DNA of 64,000 nt from an uncultured Prevotellaceae bacterium. Lineage in GTDB: Bacteria; Bacteroidota; Bacteroidia; Bacteroidales; Bacteroidaceae. The DNA is taken from positions 1 to 64,000 of the forward strand of contig ONDH01000011.1 of assembly GCA_900316505.1 (NCBI GenBank), in the 5' to 3' direction. A program made the position numbers and the translations under genes. Of this stretch, positions 34,442 to 44,826 are shown in pieces; position 1 is the first letter of the stretch, and every line of letters starts with the position of its first letter. The notes under the pieces were generated by a model. It saw only the letters and a list, made by a program, of their open reading frames with translations. It searched no databases and was not told where the DNA came from.

Positions 34442-36991
34442 ATGCATAAACTATCCCTTTTCTTGATACTTGCCCTTTGTGCCATCGGCGCAAAGGCGCA
34501 GTTCTATGGCAAGGTGGTCGATGCCAGCAATGGCGAACCGATTCCCTTTGCCACCGCCAAGTATATTGGCACATCGGAAGGACGCGCGTCTGATATTGAC
34601 GGAAACTTTGTCCTTCCTATCCTTAATAACTACAATAAGTTCGAGGTGTCTTTCTTGGGCTATAAGCCTGTGACAGTGACGGTGAACCGTGCACAATCGG
34701 AGATTCACAGCACTATCAAACTCTACCCAGAGGATTTCCTGCTGAACGAGGTGGTGGTGAAGAAGTCGAAGATTAAGTACAGCCGCAAGAACAACCCCGC
34801 AGTGGACCTCATGCGCAAGGTGATTGCCAACAAAAAACTGAGCGACATCAAGGAAAAGGATTTCTACCATTTCGACAAATACGAGAAGAAAACCTTCTCC
34901 TACAACGACGTGGAGAAGAGTTCCATCGCTGAAGTCTGCCCTGAGACAGGTAAACTGATCATCCCCATCATGGTGAATGAGACCTCTTCGGAGGAGAATT
35001 ACCGCAAGGACCCTAAGGCAGTGAAGACCACCATCAACGCCAAGCGCAGCGACGGTTTCCAGTCGATGCTGTCATCAGGCGACATGCTCACCACTTACGT
35101 GAAGGACATCTTCACCGACGTGGACATCTACAAGGACAATGTGCGTCTGCTCCAGCACCCGTTTATCAGTCCTATCTCCACCAACGAGGCAATCGGCTTC
35201 TACCATTATTATATACAAGACACCATCATGTTGGACGATGAGCGTTGCATCGATGTGGCTTTCTTGCCGAACAACACGCAGGACTTCGGTTTCTCAGGAC
35301 ATCTCTTCATCACGGATGACAACCTTAATCAGGTGAAGCGTGCCGTGCTGAACATCCCCAACAACTCAGGTGTGAACTTCGTCGAGAACCTGCTGGTCAT
35401 CCAGGATTTCATGACTTTGCCTACAGGTGAGCGTGTCATCAAGGTCGATAACATGGTGGTGGAGTTGAGCGGTCTCTATGGCGCCATCAAGTTCCAGTGC
35501 CAACGCTACTCCACTTACAGCAACTACAACTTTGACCCCATCACGGACAAGAAGGCTTTCAAGTCGCCTCAAATAGACCGTGTAATGGCTGACGCCGAAC
35601 TGAAAGACTCCACTTACTGGGCTTCCATCCGCCCTATCCCATTGACCAACACGGAAAGCAATCTTGGAAAGTCGGTGGATAAGATTAACGAAGACCTCGG
35701 CGGTTTCTGGAAATTCCTTCTCACAGCTGTGGTCGAGAACTCTATCGAGTTGACTCCAAAGCCTAATAAAATTGACTTCATCCCGCTCAATGCCATCGTG
35801 TCGCACAACGATGTGGATGGCTGGCGCTATCAGGCAAGCCTGCAAACCACTGGTAACCTGTCTCCCCACTTCTTCGTGAGGGGTTATGGTGCCTACGGAA
35901 CAAAGGACAAGAAGTGGAAATACAAGGGTGAACTGGAATATTCTTTCAACAAGAAGAAGTACATGGCACATGAGTTCCCCCGCCGCAGCATTATTGCCAC
36001 CTATATGTACGACGACATGTCGCCTGTGGACAAGTTCTCGGGTACGTCAAAGGACAACGTGTACAGTTCGTTTAAGACCAGCAAAGTCGATCAGATGATG
36101 TATGTGAACGACATGAAACTGAAGTTCAACTACGAAACCAACAACTACATCACTTGGACAGCGACCCTCGACCACTCGAAGCTGACGCCAACTGGCAAAC
36201 TCGTCTATCTGCGTAACGGTGATTACAACAACGGCATTGAGACCATCGTGCCTCACATCAAGACTTCCGACATCAAACTCGGTTTCCGCTATGCTCCACG
36301 CGAGACATTCATCAACAGTAAGCAGCAGCGTCTCCACATCAATAAGGACGCTCCTATCTTCACGCTGGAACACACTATCGGTATGGATGGCTTCTTGGGT
36401 GGACAATACAACTACAATGTCACCGAAGCCACCATCTTCAAGAAATTCTGGTTGCCTGGTGCATGTGGTTCCATCGAGGCATATTTGAAAGGTGGTCACC
36501 AATGGAACAAAGTGCCTTTCCCGATGCTCTTCACCCCTCAATCCAACCTCTCCTACTTCGTTCAGTTTGACAGTTGGTCGTTCAACATGCTCCGTAACAT
36601 GGAGTTCCTCAACGACAGCTACGCCTCACTGTTCATCAACTGGAGCTTTGATGGAAAGATTCTCAACCGCATCCCGCTGTTGAAGAAGATGAAACTGCGT
36701 GAATACATCGGTTTCAAGATGCTCTACGGACACCTCTCTGACAGGAATAACCCCTTCGTAAAGACGGATGACAACGAACTCTTTGTCTTCCCAACGCGAG
36801 ACAGACACCAGACAACATTCGTCATGGATGATACACCTTACATGGAACTCTCTGTCGGCATCAGCAACATCTTTAAGGTGCTTACCGTACAGTATGTGCG
36901 CCGCCTTAACTACAACAATATGCCAGACATCTATGGAGGTGACAAACTGAAAAAGAACGGAATCCGCTTTGCGGTGGACTTCAAGTTCTAA
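34442..36991 (+). CDS. DUF5686 outer-membrane protein with CarboxypepD_reg-like domain
   Basis: An 849-residue exported protein. The signal peptide (1-19, ending KAQ) is followed by a carboxypeptidase-regulatory-like beta-sandwich (about 20-100: GKVVDASNGEPIPFATAKYI), as found at the front of TonB-dependent receptors. The rest matches the Bacteroidota family DUF5686: KYSRKNNPAVDLMRKVIANK, FDKYEKKTFSYNDVEK, and many amphipathic strands in the last 500 residues, ending in an aromatic-rich strand with a terminal Phe (RFAVDFKF). It is very likely an outer-membrane barrel. Function is unknown. It starts 4 bp after gpmI and is followed by a strong terminator. Confidence 0.87.
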   Translation: MHKLSLFLILALCAIGAKAQFYGKVVDASNGEPIPFATAKYIGTSEGRASDIDGNFVLPILNNYNKFEVSFLGYKPVTVTVNRAQSEIHSTIKLYPEDFLLNEVVVKKSKIKYSRKNNPAVDLMRKVIANKKLSDIKEKDFYHFDKYEKKTFSYNDVEKSSIAEVCPETGKLIIPIMVNETSSEENYRKDPKAVKTTINAKRSDGFQSMLSSGDMLTTYVKDIFTDVDIYKDNVRLLQHPFISPISTNEAIGFYHYYIQDTIMLDDERCIDVAFLPNNTQDFGFSGHLFITDDNLNQVKRAVLNIPNNSGVNFVENLLVIQDFMTLPTGERVIKVDNMVVELSGLYGAIKFQCQRYSTYSNYNFDPITDKKAFKSPQIDRVMADAELKDSTYWASIRPIPLTNTESNLGKSVDKINEDLGGFWKFLLTAVVENSIELTPKPNKIDFIPLNAIVSHNDVDGWRYQASLQTTGNLSPHFFVRGYGAYGTKDKKWKYKGELEYSFNKKKYMAHEFPRRSIIATYMYDDMSPVDKFSGTSKDNVYSSFKTSKVDQMMYVNDMKLKFNYETNNYITWTATLDHSKLTPTGKLVYLRNGDYNNGIETIVPHIKTSDIKLGFRYAPRETFINSKQQRLHINKDAPIFTLEHTIGMDGFLGGQYNYNVTEATIFKKFWLPGACGSIEAYLKGGHQWNKVPFPMLFTPQSNLSYFVQFDSWSFNMLRNMEFLNDSYASLFINWSFDGKILNRIPLLKKMKLREYIGFKMLYGHLSDRNNPFVKTDDNELFVFPTRDRHQTTFVMDDTPYMELSVGISNIFKVLTVQYVRRLNYNNMPDIYGGDKLKKNGIRFAVDFKF

Positions 36992-37021
36992 TTTGCAACA
37001 TAAATAGATATTTCAGGAAAC

Positions 37022-37056
37022 AAAAGCGGGAAGGTATCATTCACCTTCCCGCTTTT
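37022..37056 (+). terminator. Terminator after the DUF5686 gene
   Basis: AAAAGCGGGAAGGT and ACCTTCCCGCTTTT form a perfect 14-bp stem with a 7-nt loop ending in T residues. Confidence 0.93.
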
Positions 37057-37261
37057 CTAAAATATTTGTATCAAAATCTAAAATTTGTGTTACATAAGTT
37101 ATACATTTTTAACAAGAATATACCGAACTTTGCCCCGAATACTTACCGTCTGATTATACCTTATATTATATAGGTGACAGACAGCCACAAACCCAAACAA
37201 GAAAGTTTTACCAAAACTATTAATAATTTATCAACTTTTTTACTAATTAAAACTATTTGTT

Positions 37262-40200
37262 ATGAGAAAAATCTACACTTTGCTTCTGGCATTGGTAGCT
37301 TCAATGACTGCCTTTGCACAGAATCCTGACCCATCAAAATGGGAAAAGGGACAAAATGTGATTGCTGATCTCGGCATGAAGGATGTAGATCCAACACAGC
37401 CTTGGACAACAAAGAGCAATGGCGGATCTGCAGGCAAAGAAGGCAACTATGGCGAATACTGGAAGGGTGTTGGTCAGAAGTTCTTCTTCGATTACATTGA
37501 CCAAAACGATGCCATGTATGGTGACCACGAAAAGGGTAGCACATGTATGGGTTACTATGGTGACGGTCACGTGACGGATGACAATCCAGATGTGTATCAG
37601 ATAGTGAAGCTTCCTGCTGGTTACTACACCATTAGAGTACAAGCTTGCTATCGTGATGCCAGCGGTCAGCAGACTACTGATTGTTTCAATGCTTGGAAGA
37701 AAGGTCAAAGCAAGAAGAATGCTTGGGCGTATGCAGAGGAGTTCGCTGACGAGGCTAGTGCCATTGCTGGTGATGAGCCTGTGAGCACATTCAAGACTGC
37801 GATTCACCACATCTTCGACGTCAAGTGCCCTGAAAGCCTGTGCTCTTGGACTCCTAACGGTGACGACTGGAGAAACGACGGTAGTTTCGTGGTGATTGAA
37901 CAAGAGATGAACAACAGAGGTAAGTTGGTGGATGTGGAGAAGACTTACTACTACCCAAGAAGTATCATTGGTGCAAGCTATTTCTTCCAGAAGGATTACT
38001 ATTGGAACGAGTTCAAGATTTTGCTGGAGAAGGATGCTTATGTACGTATTGGCTACCGCAAGACTGACTACGTGACTGAAGACTGGCTGGCTCTGAGTGA
38101 GTGGCAGATTATCTACAATGATGGTTACACTACTGAAGCTCAGGTGGATTTTGCTTCTACAGAGTTTGATAATGAAAGCGCCGAGCTGGAGCAGTGGAAG
38201 GAACAATTCACAAATGCTGAGTTCGATGGTTTCGACAAGTCATTCACATCTGTGATTTCTGACAAGATTAGCGACGACATCCAGATTGCCGGTATGACAT
38301 ACGAATCGGTGACAGGTCAGGATCTGTTGAACTTCATCGCTGACCTCAAGCAGAAGAACCTTGACTATGAAGAGCTGTACCAGTATCTTGGTCACCTCTC
38401 TTTCGTGTTGGCAAAGTCTAAGTCTTTGATTGAAAGCACAGACTATCCAGGTAAGGCTGCTTTCCAAACTGCGTTCAATAATATTCTGAATAAGATTAAC
38501 ACTTGCTCAACTGCCGACTTTGAGGAGACTACTCCTTACGACTTCTGCATGAAGTACTTCAATGAACTCGCAGATGCACGTGGTGACTACCTCGAGACTC
38601 AGGAGGCTGACGAGAATGGCGCCAAGGACTTCTCTGCTGTGATTAACCACCCATGGTTCGTGAACGACGGTGTTGAGATTGTCAAGGACGAAGAGGGCAA
38701 TTATTCCATCAACGAGGAAACTTGGCTGAATGCTGTTGGTGGCGGTGACGGTAACTACACTGACAAGCTGAAATATACGCAGGATGATGTTGAAATGAAT
38801 CGTACGGAGATTGCTTCTGACGTGTCTATCGTGCTGAACGATGAGAACGTGAAGAACCAGTGGTTCCAGCGCATCCGTTATGAGGGCAAGACAAATGGTC
38901 TCTATATGTACTATGATGACAGAGGTCTTATCGGTGCTGCCGATACTTGGCACGCAGGTCTCTTCACCAGCGGTTCTATGGATGTATGTCAGAACATCGT
39001 CGGTCTTCCTTCTGGTTACTACAGCCTGAAGGCGCTCATCCGCGGATGGGGTGACGGTAACGGCAATTTCCACAACATCTTCATGGAGAACACCAATGGT
39101 GACGTGATGAAGTCGCCTATGGGTACTGCTGGCGATTCTGGTTGGCAGGAACTCACTACGGGTATCATCCACGTGAGTGACCGTCAGCTCCTGATTGGTG
39201 GTCAGTCTGATTACAATGCTCACTATACTGGTTTCCGTCTCCTCTTCTACGGTGAGGAACCTCCTGTGGAGAGCTTGATTAAGCAGGAAATCGCTGAGGT
39301 GAAGGAAGCTTCTGAGTCGCTCACTTTTGAGGGTGACAAGACGAAGGTGGCTGGTCTCATCGACAAGTGCAAGGCTCCTTACACCATTGAAAACTTCGAG
39401 GAGTACAGAGGTTATCTGGATGAAGCACGTAAGTACATCAAAGCCGCTACCAAGGAGTATGATAATCTCAAGGCTATTGACACTTATGCATCAGCCGCCA
39501 GTGTTGCCGGCAATTTCGCAGCAGATGCAAATGCTATCATTGCTCCTGCTCAGGAGGCTGTTTTGACACTGGGTGAGAACGCCAATGACACTTACAAGGA
39601 CATTGATGCTGCCAACAAGCTCGCTGAAAAGTATATTGATTATATTAAGGTATATGCGGAGGCAAGCGCTCTTAATGACGCATCCCTCAATGCGACTCTT
39701 GCTAATCAGAAGGCAGAACTTGCTGCTGCTGTTTCGACAGCCAAGACACTCGACAAGTTCATGGAAAGTCTGAATACACCTATGAACATCGACAAGATGA
39801 AGAAACTGGGTGCTGCAAGTGCAACGGAGGCTGCTCCTGTTGACATCACTTCAATGCTCGTCAACCCAAGCTTCGACATGCATCAGGTGAATGGTGAATG
39901 GGTTGAAATCCTCAAAGTGGATGGTGAACCTTGGGAAAGAGGTTACGCTGATGGTTGGCAAGGTCTTGGCATCAACACGTATGACCAGACTATGCAACTC
40001 TCTCGCGGTCACTGCGAACTCTGGAACTCTGGCACAGGTGAATTCTATCAGGAACTCGTAGGTATGCCTGCTGGTAAGTATGAAATCAGCTGTCTGGCTG
40101 TTTACCGTGATGTAGACATTTCTGAGGAATCTGTGAATAAGTACGAAACTGAGGGCGAAAGCCACAATGCTGAAATCTATGCCAAGACTCAGTCGAGCGA

Positions 40201-40780
40201 GGCTTCTAACTACATCAAGGCTCAGGCAAGCCTCAAGGGTTCTGCTGACAGCTTCACTGAAGTGGTGAGAGGTTATGAAGTCGACGAAGAGACCAATCAG
40301 CCTTATGTAACCAAGGTAACAGTGCTTGGTCCTGAGGAAAACGTTGAAAAGTATGGTCAATTGGTTACTGAAACTGAAGGTTGGACTCACGTTGAAGTGG
40401 ATGCAGAGGACAGAAGCCCATTTGATAAGATTATCAATGGCAGTTACTATCCAAACTCTTTGTACGGCATCTACCAGTGGTTTGTGAAGTCTCCTGAGAA
40501 GGTGAAGAACACTGTCACCATCGAGGTGAAGAACGGTGAGACACTCAGACTTGGTCTCCGCAAGCCAGAATCTGTTTCAAATGACTGCCTTACTTTCGAC
40601 AGCTTCACAATCTCTTACCTCTCTGGCGACACCTTCAAGGAGGTTGCTTCAGGTATCGAAGAGGTTAGCAACGAAGCTCCAGCACAGAAGGTGCTCTACA
40701 ACACTGCTGGTCAGATTGTTGACGACTCTTACAAGGGCATCGTCATCGACAGCGAGGGTAACAAATACCTCAAGAAGTAA
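37262..40780 (+). CDS. Second giant secreted modular protein
   Basis: An 1172-residue exported protein (signal peptide 1-19, ending AFA) of unknown specific function. Three beta-sandwich modules are separated by helical segments: about 20-290 (VYQIVKLPAGYYTIRVQACY), 465-665 (DVCQNIVGLPSGYYSLKAL) and 860-1125 (TSMLVNPSFDMH, EFYQELVGMPAGKYEISCLA). The recurrent Y/VCQ-(I/L)-x-LP-x-G-x-Y pattern is also found in the 1354-residue protein at 11793, so both belong to one family. The C-terminus (YNTAGQIVDDSYKGIVID) carries the same short motif as the glycosidases here. Codon use is strongly biased, suggesting abundant expression. A surface role in glycan binding or adhesion is inferred. It is monocistronic, with a leader of up to about 200 nt and a strong terminator. 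Confidence 0.7.
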   Translation: MRKIYTLLLALVASMTAFAQNPDPSKWEKGQNVIADLGMKDVDPTQPWTTKSNGGSAGKEGNYGEYWKGVGQKFFFDYIDQNDAMYGDHEKGSTCMGYYGDGHVTDDNPDVYQIVKLPAGYYTIRVQACYRDASGQQTTDCFNAWKKGQSKKNAWAYAEEFADEASAIAGDEPVSTFKTAIHHIFDVKCPESLCSWTPNGDDWRNDGSFVVIEQEMNNRGKLVDVEKTYYYPRSIIGASYFFQKDYYWNEFKILLEKDAYVRIGYRKTDYVTEDWLALSEWQIIYNDGYTTEAQVDFASTEFDNESAELEQWKEQFTNAEFDGFDKSFTSVISDKISDDIQIAGMTYESVTGQDLLNFIADLKQKNLDYEELYQYLGHLSFVLAKSKSLIESTDYPGKAAFQTAFNNILNKINTCSTADFEETTPYDFCMKYFNELADARGDYLETQEADENGAKDFSAVINHPWFVNDGVEIVKDEEGNYSINEETWLNAVGGGDGNYTDKLKYTQDDVEMNRTEIASDVSIVLNDENVKNQWFQRIRYEGKTNGLYMYYDDRGLIGAADTWHAGLFTSGSMDVCQNIVGLPSGYYSLKALIRGWGDGNGNFHNIFMENTNGDVMKSPMGTAGDSGWQELTTGIIHVSDRQLLIGGQSDYNAHYTGFRLLFYGEEPPVESLIKQEIAEVKEASESLTFEGDKTKVAGLIDKCKAPYTIENFEEYRGYLDEARKYIKAATKEYDNLKAIDTYASAASVAGNFAADANAIIAPAQEAVLTLGENANDTYKDIDAANKLAEKYIDYIKVYAEASALNDASLNATLANQKAELAAAVSTAKTLDKFMESLNTPMNIDKMKKLGAASATEAAPVDITSMLVNPSFDMHQVNGEWVEILKVDGEPWERGYADGWQGLGINTYDQTMQLSRGHCELWNSGTGEFYQELVGMPAGKYEISCLAVYRDVDISEESVNKYETEGESHNAEIYAKTQSSEASNYIKAQASLKGSADSFTEVVRGYEVDEETNQPYVTKVTVLGPEENVEKYGQLVTETEGWTHVEVDAEDRSPFDKIINGSYYPNSLYGIYQWFVKSPEKVKNTVTIEVKNGETLRLGLRKPESVSNDCLTFDSFTISYLSGDTFKEVASGIEEVSNEAPAQKVLYNTAGQIVDDSYKGIVIDSEGNKYLKK

Positions 40781-40800
40781 TATCTGAAAGAACTATACTG

Positions 40801-40837
40801 AAAAGCGAGGGTGCGGTCAACCGCACCCTCGCTTTTT
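40801..40837 (+). terminator. Terminator after the 1172-residue protein gene
   Basis: AAAAGCGAGGGTGCGGT and its partner CCGCACCCTCGCTTTTT pair perfectly around a 3-nt loop and end in a T run. Confidence 0.95.
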
Positions 40838-40968
40838 ATTTATCATTTATTTAAGTTTGACTTCGTCAAGCTGAAGGTTCGCAAGCTTCACTTTCTTGTA
40901 GTTATTGAAGTTAAAGAAGTTATAGAAGTTATCGCTTCGCTCAGTTGACAACGTTTGTAGCAGCGAGC

Positions 40969-40996
40969 GCATAGTTCAAACTTGCTTGAACTATGC
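40969..40996. repeat. GCATAGTTCAA inverted repeat
   Basis: GCATAGTTCAA (40969-40979) pairs exactly with TTGAACTATGC (40986-40996) across six bases. A weaker relative (GCATAGTT, AACAAGTTTTG) lies in the GT4 leader near 7840. Confidence 0.75.
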
Positions 40997-41028
40997 CGAG
41001 TCGCGCCCAAACCTCAGCGTAGCTAATT

Positions 41029-41115
41029 GACAGTTGAGGGTTGAGGGTTGAGAGTTGAGGGTTGAGAGTTTAGAGATTCAATTCCTCATTCCTAATTGTA
41101 CATCGTACATCGTAC
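41029..41115. repeat. Heptamer mosaic downstream of rnr
   Basis: TTGAGGG/TTGAGAG units, then the 33-nt block 41065-41097 identical to 28408-28440, then TACATCG units. Order of parts is the same as at 28344-28470. Confidence 0.85.
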
Positions 41116-41251
41116 CTAATTTTCATTGCCTGAGTATCGTCGTTAACTCCTTTAACTTCGATTATTTCGTCACTTCCGAACCTTTAGCTCGACGAAGTCA
41201 AAGTTGAGTCATTGATCAATTGTCATTTATCATTTAGCGAAGCGCAAACGT

Positions 41252-43696
41252 TCACCTCTTCCTCATTTTCTGCCGACCACCATTCTTTCTTTCCCGTTTC
41301 GGCGCCTTGCCTGTATGCTTGGAACCGCGCTTGGGGGAATTCTGAACAAAAGGCTCGTAGAAGACGGGGGAATTGGTGTAGATGGAAGACTCGTGAGAGA
41401 CAAGCTCGTAGTCGAGTTGCTTACGGAAGAGGTCGGCATGTGCCACCTTGATGCGGATGGGGTCACCGAGAGAGAAACGGTGGTGCGTCTGACGACCAAC
41501 GAGACAGTAGTTCTTGTCGTCGAAGTCAAAAGCCTCATCTCCCAAGAATCGCACAGCGATGAGTCCTTCACAATGGTTCTCATCAATCTCTGCATACACA
41601 CCAAACTCGTTCACGCCGCTGATGTGGGCATCGAACTCCTCACCCAGCTTGTCGGACATGAACTCCACTTGCTTGTACTTGATGCTGGCACGTTCAGCAC
41701 TGGCAGCCAACTGCTCCATTTGTGAGGAGTGTTCGCAGAGATTTTCATATTTCTTCTGGCTTGCCGAAGCCCCACCCTGCTCATAACGGGTGAGCAGACG
41801 GTGCACCATCAGGTCGGGATAGCGTCGGATGGGCGAAGTGAAGTGGGTGTAATACTTGAAGCCCAAACCATAGTGCCCTATATTATAAGTTGAATAGACG
41901 GCTTTCTGCATAGCACGTAACGATGCCATCTCAATCAGGTTCTGCACACGGTTTCCCTGCACATCCCTGAGCAGTTTGTTCAGGCTGTGTGCCACATCCT
42001 CCTTCTTGCCTTGTGTCAAGAGCTGGAAACCGAAACGTGATGCCATACCAGCCAAGTTGTCGAGTTTATTGATGTCGGGCATATCATGGATACGATACGG
42101 GAGCGTCTTCGGCTTCTTTTCCAATCCGATACTCTCAGCCACCGCCTTGTTGGCAAGCAGCATGAATTCCTCCACCAGTTTGTTGGCATCTTTGGCATGT
42201 TTGAAATAGACACGGATGGGTTTCCCCTTTTCATCAATTTCAAAGCGGGGCTCTTCACGGTCAAAGTCGATGGAACCCTCCTTGAAACGCTGGTCACGCA
42301 AGTGATGAGCCATACGATTGAGCGTGATGAGCAGGTCGGCATACTCACCCTGACGATGGTCGGCAGGAACAGGTGTGACAGGAATCTTGGCAGGGTCAAT
42401 CGGTGCAAGATTGTCACGGAAAGCGTTGAGTTCCGTGTCTGGCAACACCTCCTGTGCAGGAATGGGCTGCGTTGGTTGAATCTTTCCTTCACGAATCAGT
42501 TCACATTCCCGCGCCTCACCATTCTGTTCAAGCAGGTACTGAACCTCCTCATAAGTGTAACGTCGGCAACTCTTGATGACCGTATGCTTAATGCGACGGC
42601 TCAACACCTCCGCCTCCTCATTCATCTCGAAGATGACAGAGAAGGTGAGCTTCTCCTCATTAGGTCTGAGCGAACAAAGCATGTTACAGAGGTGCTCGGG
42701 CAACATCGGGATGGTACGGTCAACCAAGTAGATGGAAGTGGCACGTTGTTGTGCCTCTTGGTCAATCACCGAACCTTCCAACACATAGTGACTCACATCG
42801 GCGATATGCACACCCACTTCCCATAGTCCCTTCTTCAACTGTTTGATGGAAATGGCATCGTCGAAGTCTTTAGCATCACGCGGGTCAATGGTGATGGTGA
42901 AGGTATCGCGAAAATCTTCACGTTGGCTCAGTTCTTCAGCCGTAATACCTGCATCCAACTGATTGGCAGCAGCTTCTACCTTCTCTGGATACTTGTAGGG
43001 CAAGCCAAACTCTGCAAGGATGGCATGCATCTCAGTGTTGTTGTCGCCCTCATCCCCAAGCACGTCAATCACCTCACCAATCGGGTTGCGAGCCCCCATC
43101 GGCCAATCCGTGACTTTCACCACCACTTTCTGTCCATTCTTGGCACCCTTCAGTTTCTCCACAGGGATGATGATGTCACTCTGCAAGATTCCCGTCGGCA
43201 CCGAAAGGAATGCCACACTATGCTGTACATCCAAAGTGCCGACAAAAGGCTTCTCGCGATGTTTCACAATCTCGATTACCTCTCCATGCAACTTGTGGTT
43301 GCCATATTTCTTGGCATGAATGCCCACCTTGACACGGTCGCCAGGCAGCGCATGATGCGTGTCTTCATCATAGATGGAGATGCCCATGCCGTCGTCGGTA
43401 TCAACATAGTTGCGTCCGCCTGATGTACGGTTGAAAGTTCCCTCCACCACATGGGCGGTGCCACGAAAAATCAGGTTTCCATCGCGGTTCTTCACGATGT
43501 CTCCTTCCTCATGCATCTCGTTCAGAATATCCACACAAAGCATGCGCAACGGGTGCTTTGTCAACCCCATTTCGCTGAACACATTCTTCAGCGTGAGTGA
43601 TCTTCCTTGGTTCCGGCTCAGGTAGTCACTCAACATGTCTCTCATTTCACGCTTGTTGATACTGGACTTGACCAGCCTTGATTCTTTCTTTGACAT
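41252..43696 (-). CDS. rnr: Ribonuclease R
   Basis: An 814-residue 3'-5' exoribonuclease of the RNase II/R family, which degrades structured RNA in the cytoplasm. ATG at 43696 (MSKKESRLVKSSINKREM) replaces an upstream TTG. Order: N-terminal winged-helix region, cold-shock domains (about 80-225, GTAHVVEGTFNRTSGGRNYV), the RNB catalytic domain with ITIDPRDAKDFDDAISI, VGVHIADVSHYV and FTSPIRRYPDLMVHRLL, then an S1 domain (about 680-765) and a basic tail rich in Lys and Arg. Length is normal for RNase R. It is divergent from the epimerase gene, and a TAACTTTG box lies just upstream on the minus strand. Confidence 0.96.
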   Translation of the reverse strand: MSKKESRLVKSSINKREMRDMLSDYLSRNQGRSLTLKNVFSEMGLTKHPLRMLCVDILNEMHEEGDIVKNRDGNLIFRGTAHVVEGTFNRTSGGRNYVDTDDGMGISIYDEDTHHALPGDRVKVGIHAKKYGNHKLHGEVIEIVKHREKPFVGTLDVQHSVAFLSVPTGILQSDIIIPVEKLKGAKNGQKVVVKVTDWPMGARNPIGEVIDVLGDEGDNNTEMHAILAEFGLPYKYPEKVEAAANQLDAGITAEELSQREDFRDTFTITIDPRDAKDFDDAISIKQLKKGLWEVGVHIADVSHYVLEGSVIDQEAQQRATSIYLVDRTIPMLPEHLCNMLCSLRPNEEKLTFSVIFEMNEEAEVLSRRIKHTVIKSCRRYTYEEVQYLLEQNGEARECELIREGKIQPTQPIPAQEVLPDTELNAFRDNLAPIDPAKIPVTPVPADHRQGEYADLLITLNRMAHHLRDQRFKEGSIDFDREEPRFEIDEKGKPIRVYFKHAKDANKLVEEFMLLANKAVAESIGLEKKPKTLPYRIHDMPDINKLDNLAGMASRFGFQLLTQGKKEDVAHSLNKLLRDVQGNRVQNLIEMASLRAMQKAVYSTYNIGHYGLGFKYYTHFTSPIRRYPDLMVHRLLTRYEQGGASASQKKYENLCEHSSQMEQLAASAERASIKYKQVEFMSDKLGEEFDAHISGVNEFGVYAEIDENHCEGLIAVRFLGDEAFDFDDKNYCLVGRQTHHRFSLGDPIRIKVAHADLFRKQLDYELVSHESSIYTNSPVFYEPFVQNSPKRGSKHTGKAPKRERKNGGRQKMRKR

Positions 43697-43718
43697 AGGC
43701 AACAATGATTTTGTGCAC

Positions 43719-43726
43719 AAAGTTAC
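43719..43726 (-). promoter_or_regulatory. rnr promoter -7 box
   Basis: TAACTTTG on the minus strand, roughly 25 bp before the rnr start codon; position accurate to within one base. Confidence 0.55.
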
Positions 43727-43757
43727 AACTTTTCCTCCATAAAATAATATTTTTCCG

Positions 43758-43765
43758 TAAATTTG
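43758..43765 (+). promoter_or_regulatory. Epimerase operon promoter -7 box
   Basis: TAAATTTG, 20 bp before the epimerase start codon, back to back with the rnr promoter. Confidence 0.55.
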
Positions 43766-43785
43766 CAGCCAAATTGATAAAAAGC

Positions 43786-44826
43786 ATGAAGATTCTGATT
43801 ACTGGAGCAAGCGGTTTCATCGGAAGTTTCCTTTGTGAAGAAGGATTGAAACGGGGCATGGAAACATGGGCTGGCATGCGGGCACATTCCAGTCGCCGAT
43901 GGCTGACAGACGAGCGGTTGAAGTTCGCCACACTCGACATGACCGATGCCATCAAACTCCGGGAACAACTCACCGCCTACAAGGAAACTGTGAGCAAGTG
44001 GGACATCATTATTCATGCGGCTGGTGCAACAAAGTGTTTGAAACGGGAGGACTTTGACCTGCACAATTTTCAATGCACAAAGAACCTGGTGAACACGCTC
44101 GACGAATTGGACATGTTGCCCGAACAGTTCCTGTATGTAAGTAGCCTCAGCGTGTTAGGTCCTATCCGTGAAGAACAGAATGCTGATGGTACCTACAACG
44201 ACATGATGGCTTCCGACCAGCCAAAACCCAATACGGCATACGGAGAGAGCAAAGTGAAAAGCGAGGCGTTTCTTGCTGAAAAAAGCCTTGCTTCCAAGGG
44301 GAAGTTCCACTACACCGTTTTCCGTCCCACAGGCGTGTATGGTCCTCGTGAAAAGGACTATTTCATGATGGCGAAATCCATCAAGCAGCACGTCGATTTT
44401 GCAGTGGGCTACAAAAAACAGGTCATCACGTTTGTGTATGTGCGCGACCTCGTAGGAGCCATTTTTGCTGCCATCGGAAAGAACGATGTAGCAGATGGGA
44501 AAGCATATTTTGTCAGCGATGGCTGCAATTACGATAGTCGTGCCTTCAGCGACCTCATTCAGAAGGAGTTGAATGTTAAGAACGTTCTGCACATCAAGGC
44601 TCCATTGTGGCTGTTAAAAGGTATTTCTGCGGTGGCTGAAGGCTTTTCAAAACTGACGAAGAAACCCAGCACCTTGAATGGCGACAAATACCGCATCATG
44701 CGCCAACGCAACTGGCAGTGCGACATCGCCCCATTGAAGAAAGACCTCGGTTTCACCCCTGAATGGCAACTGGAACGAGGAGTGAAAGAATGTATGAACT
44801 GGTACAAAGAAAACAAATGGATATAA
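43786..44826 (+). CDS. NAD-dependent epimerase/dehydratase
   Basis: A 346-residue cytoplasmic short-chain dehydrogenase of the extended (SDR) class. The start at 43786 (MKILITGASGFIGSFLCEEG) places the NAD-binding GASGFIG motif at the N-terminus. The catalytic YGESK (Tyr-x-x-x-Lys) and the family block FRPTGVYGPREKDYF follow. Such enzymes act on nucleotide sugars, dihydroflavonol-like substrates or sterol-like lipids; the exact substrate is not clear. The PAP2 gene overlaps its end by 10 bp, so the two belong to one operon, which may point to lipid or cell-envelope metabolism. Confidence 0.88.
   Translation: MKILITGASGFIGSFLCEEGLKRGMETWAGMRAHSSRRWLTDERLKFATLDMTDAIKLREQLTAYKETVSKWDIIIHAAGATKCLKREDFDLHNFQCTKNLVNTLDELDMLPEQFLYVSSLSVLGPIREEQNADGTYNDMMASDQPKPNTAYGESKVKSEAFLAEKSLASKGKFHYTVFRPTGVYGPREKDYFMMAKSIKQHVDFAVGYKKQVITFVYVRDLVGAIFAAIGKNDVADGKAYFVSDGCNYDSRAFSDLIQKELNVKNVLHIKAPLWLLKGISAVAEGFSKLTKKPSTLNGDKYRIMRQRNWQCDIAPLKKDLGFTPEWQLERGVKECMNWYKENKWI

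Larger units (their letters stand above)
40838..41251. other. Gene-free repeat island between convergent genes
   Basis: No gene is visible. The stretch holds a perfect 11-bp inverted repeat (40969-40996), TTGAGGG/TTGAGAG heptamer units (about 41029-41070), a 33-nt block identical to 28408-28440, three TACATCG units (41098-41115) and a 15-mer shared with 1993-2007. It separates the 3' ends of the giant protein gene and rnr. Confidence 0.75.

Noticed and set aside
37084..37140. Promoter of the 1172-residue protein gene
   Set aside because: TTTG at 37084 and TACATTTT near 37102 are too close, and GAACTTTG near 37127 misses the TA; no convincing pair was found.
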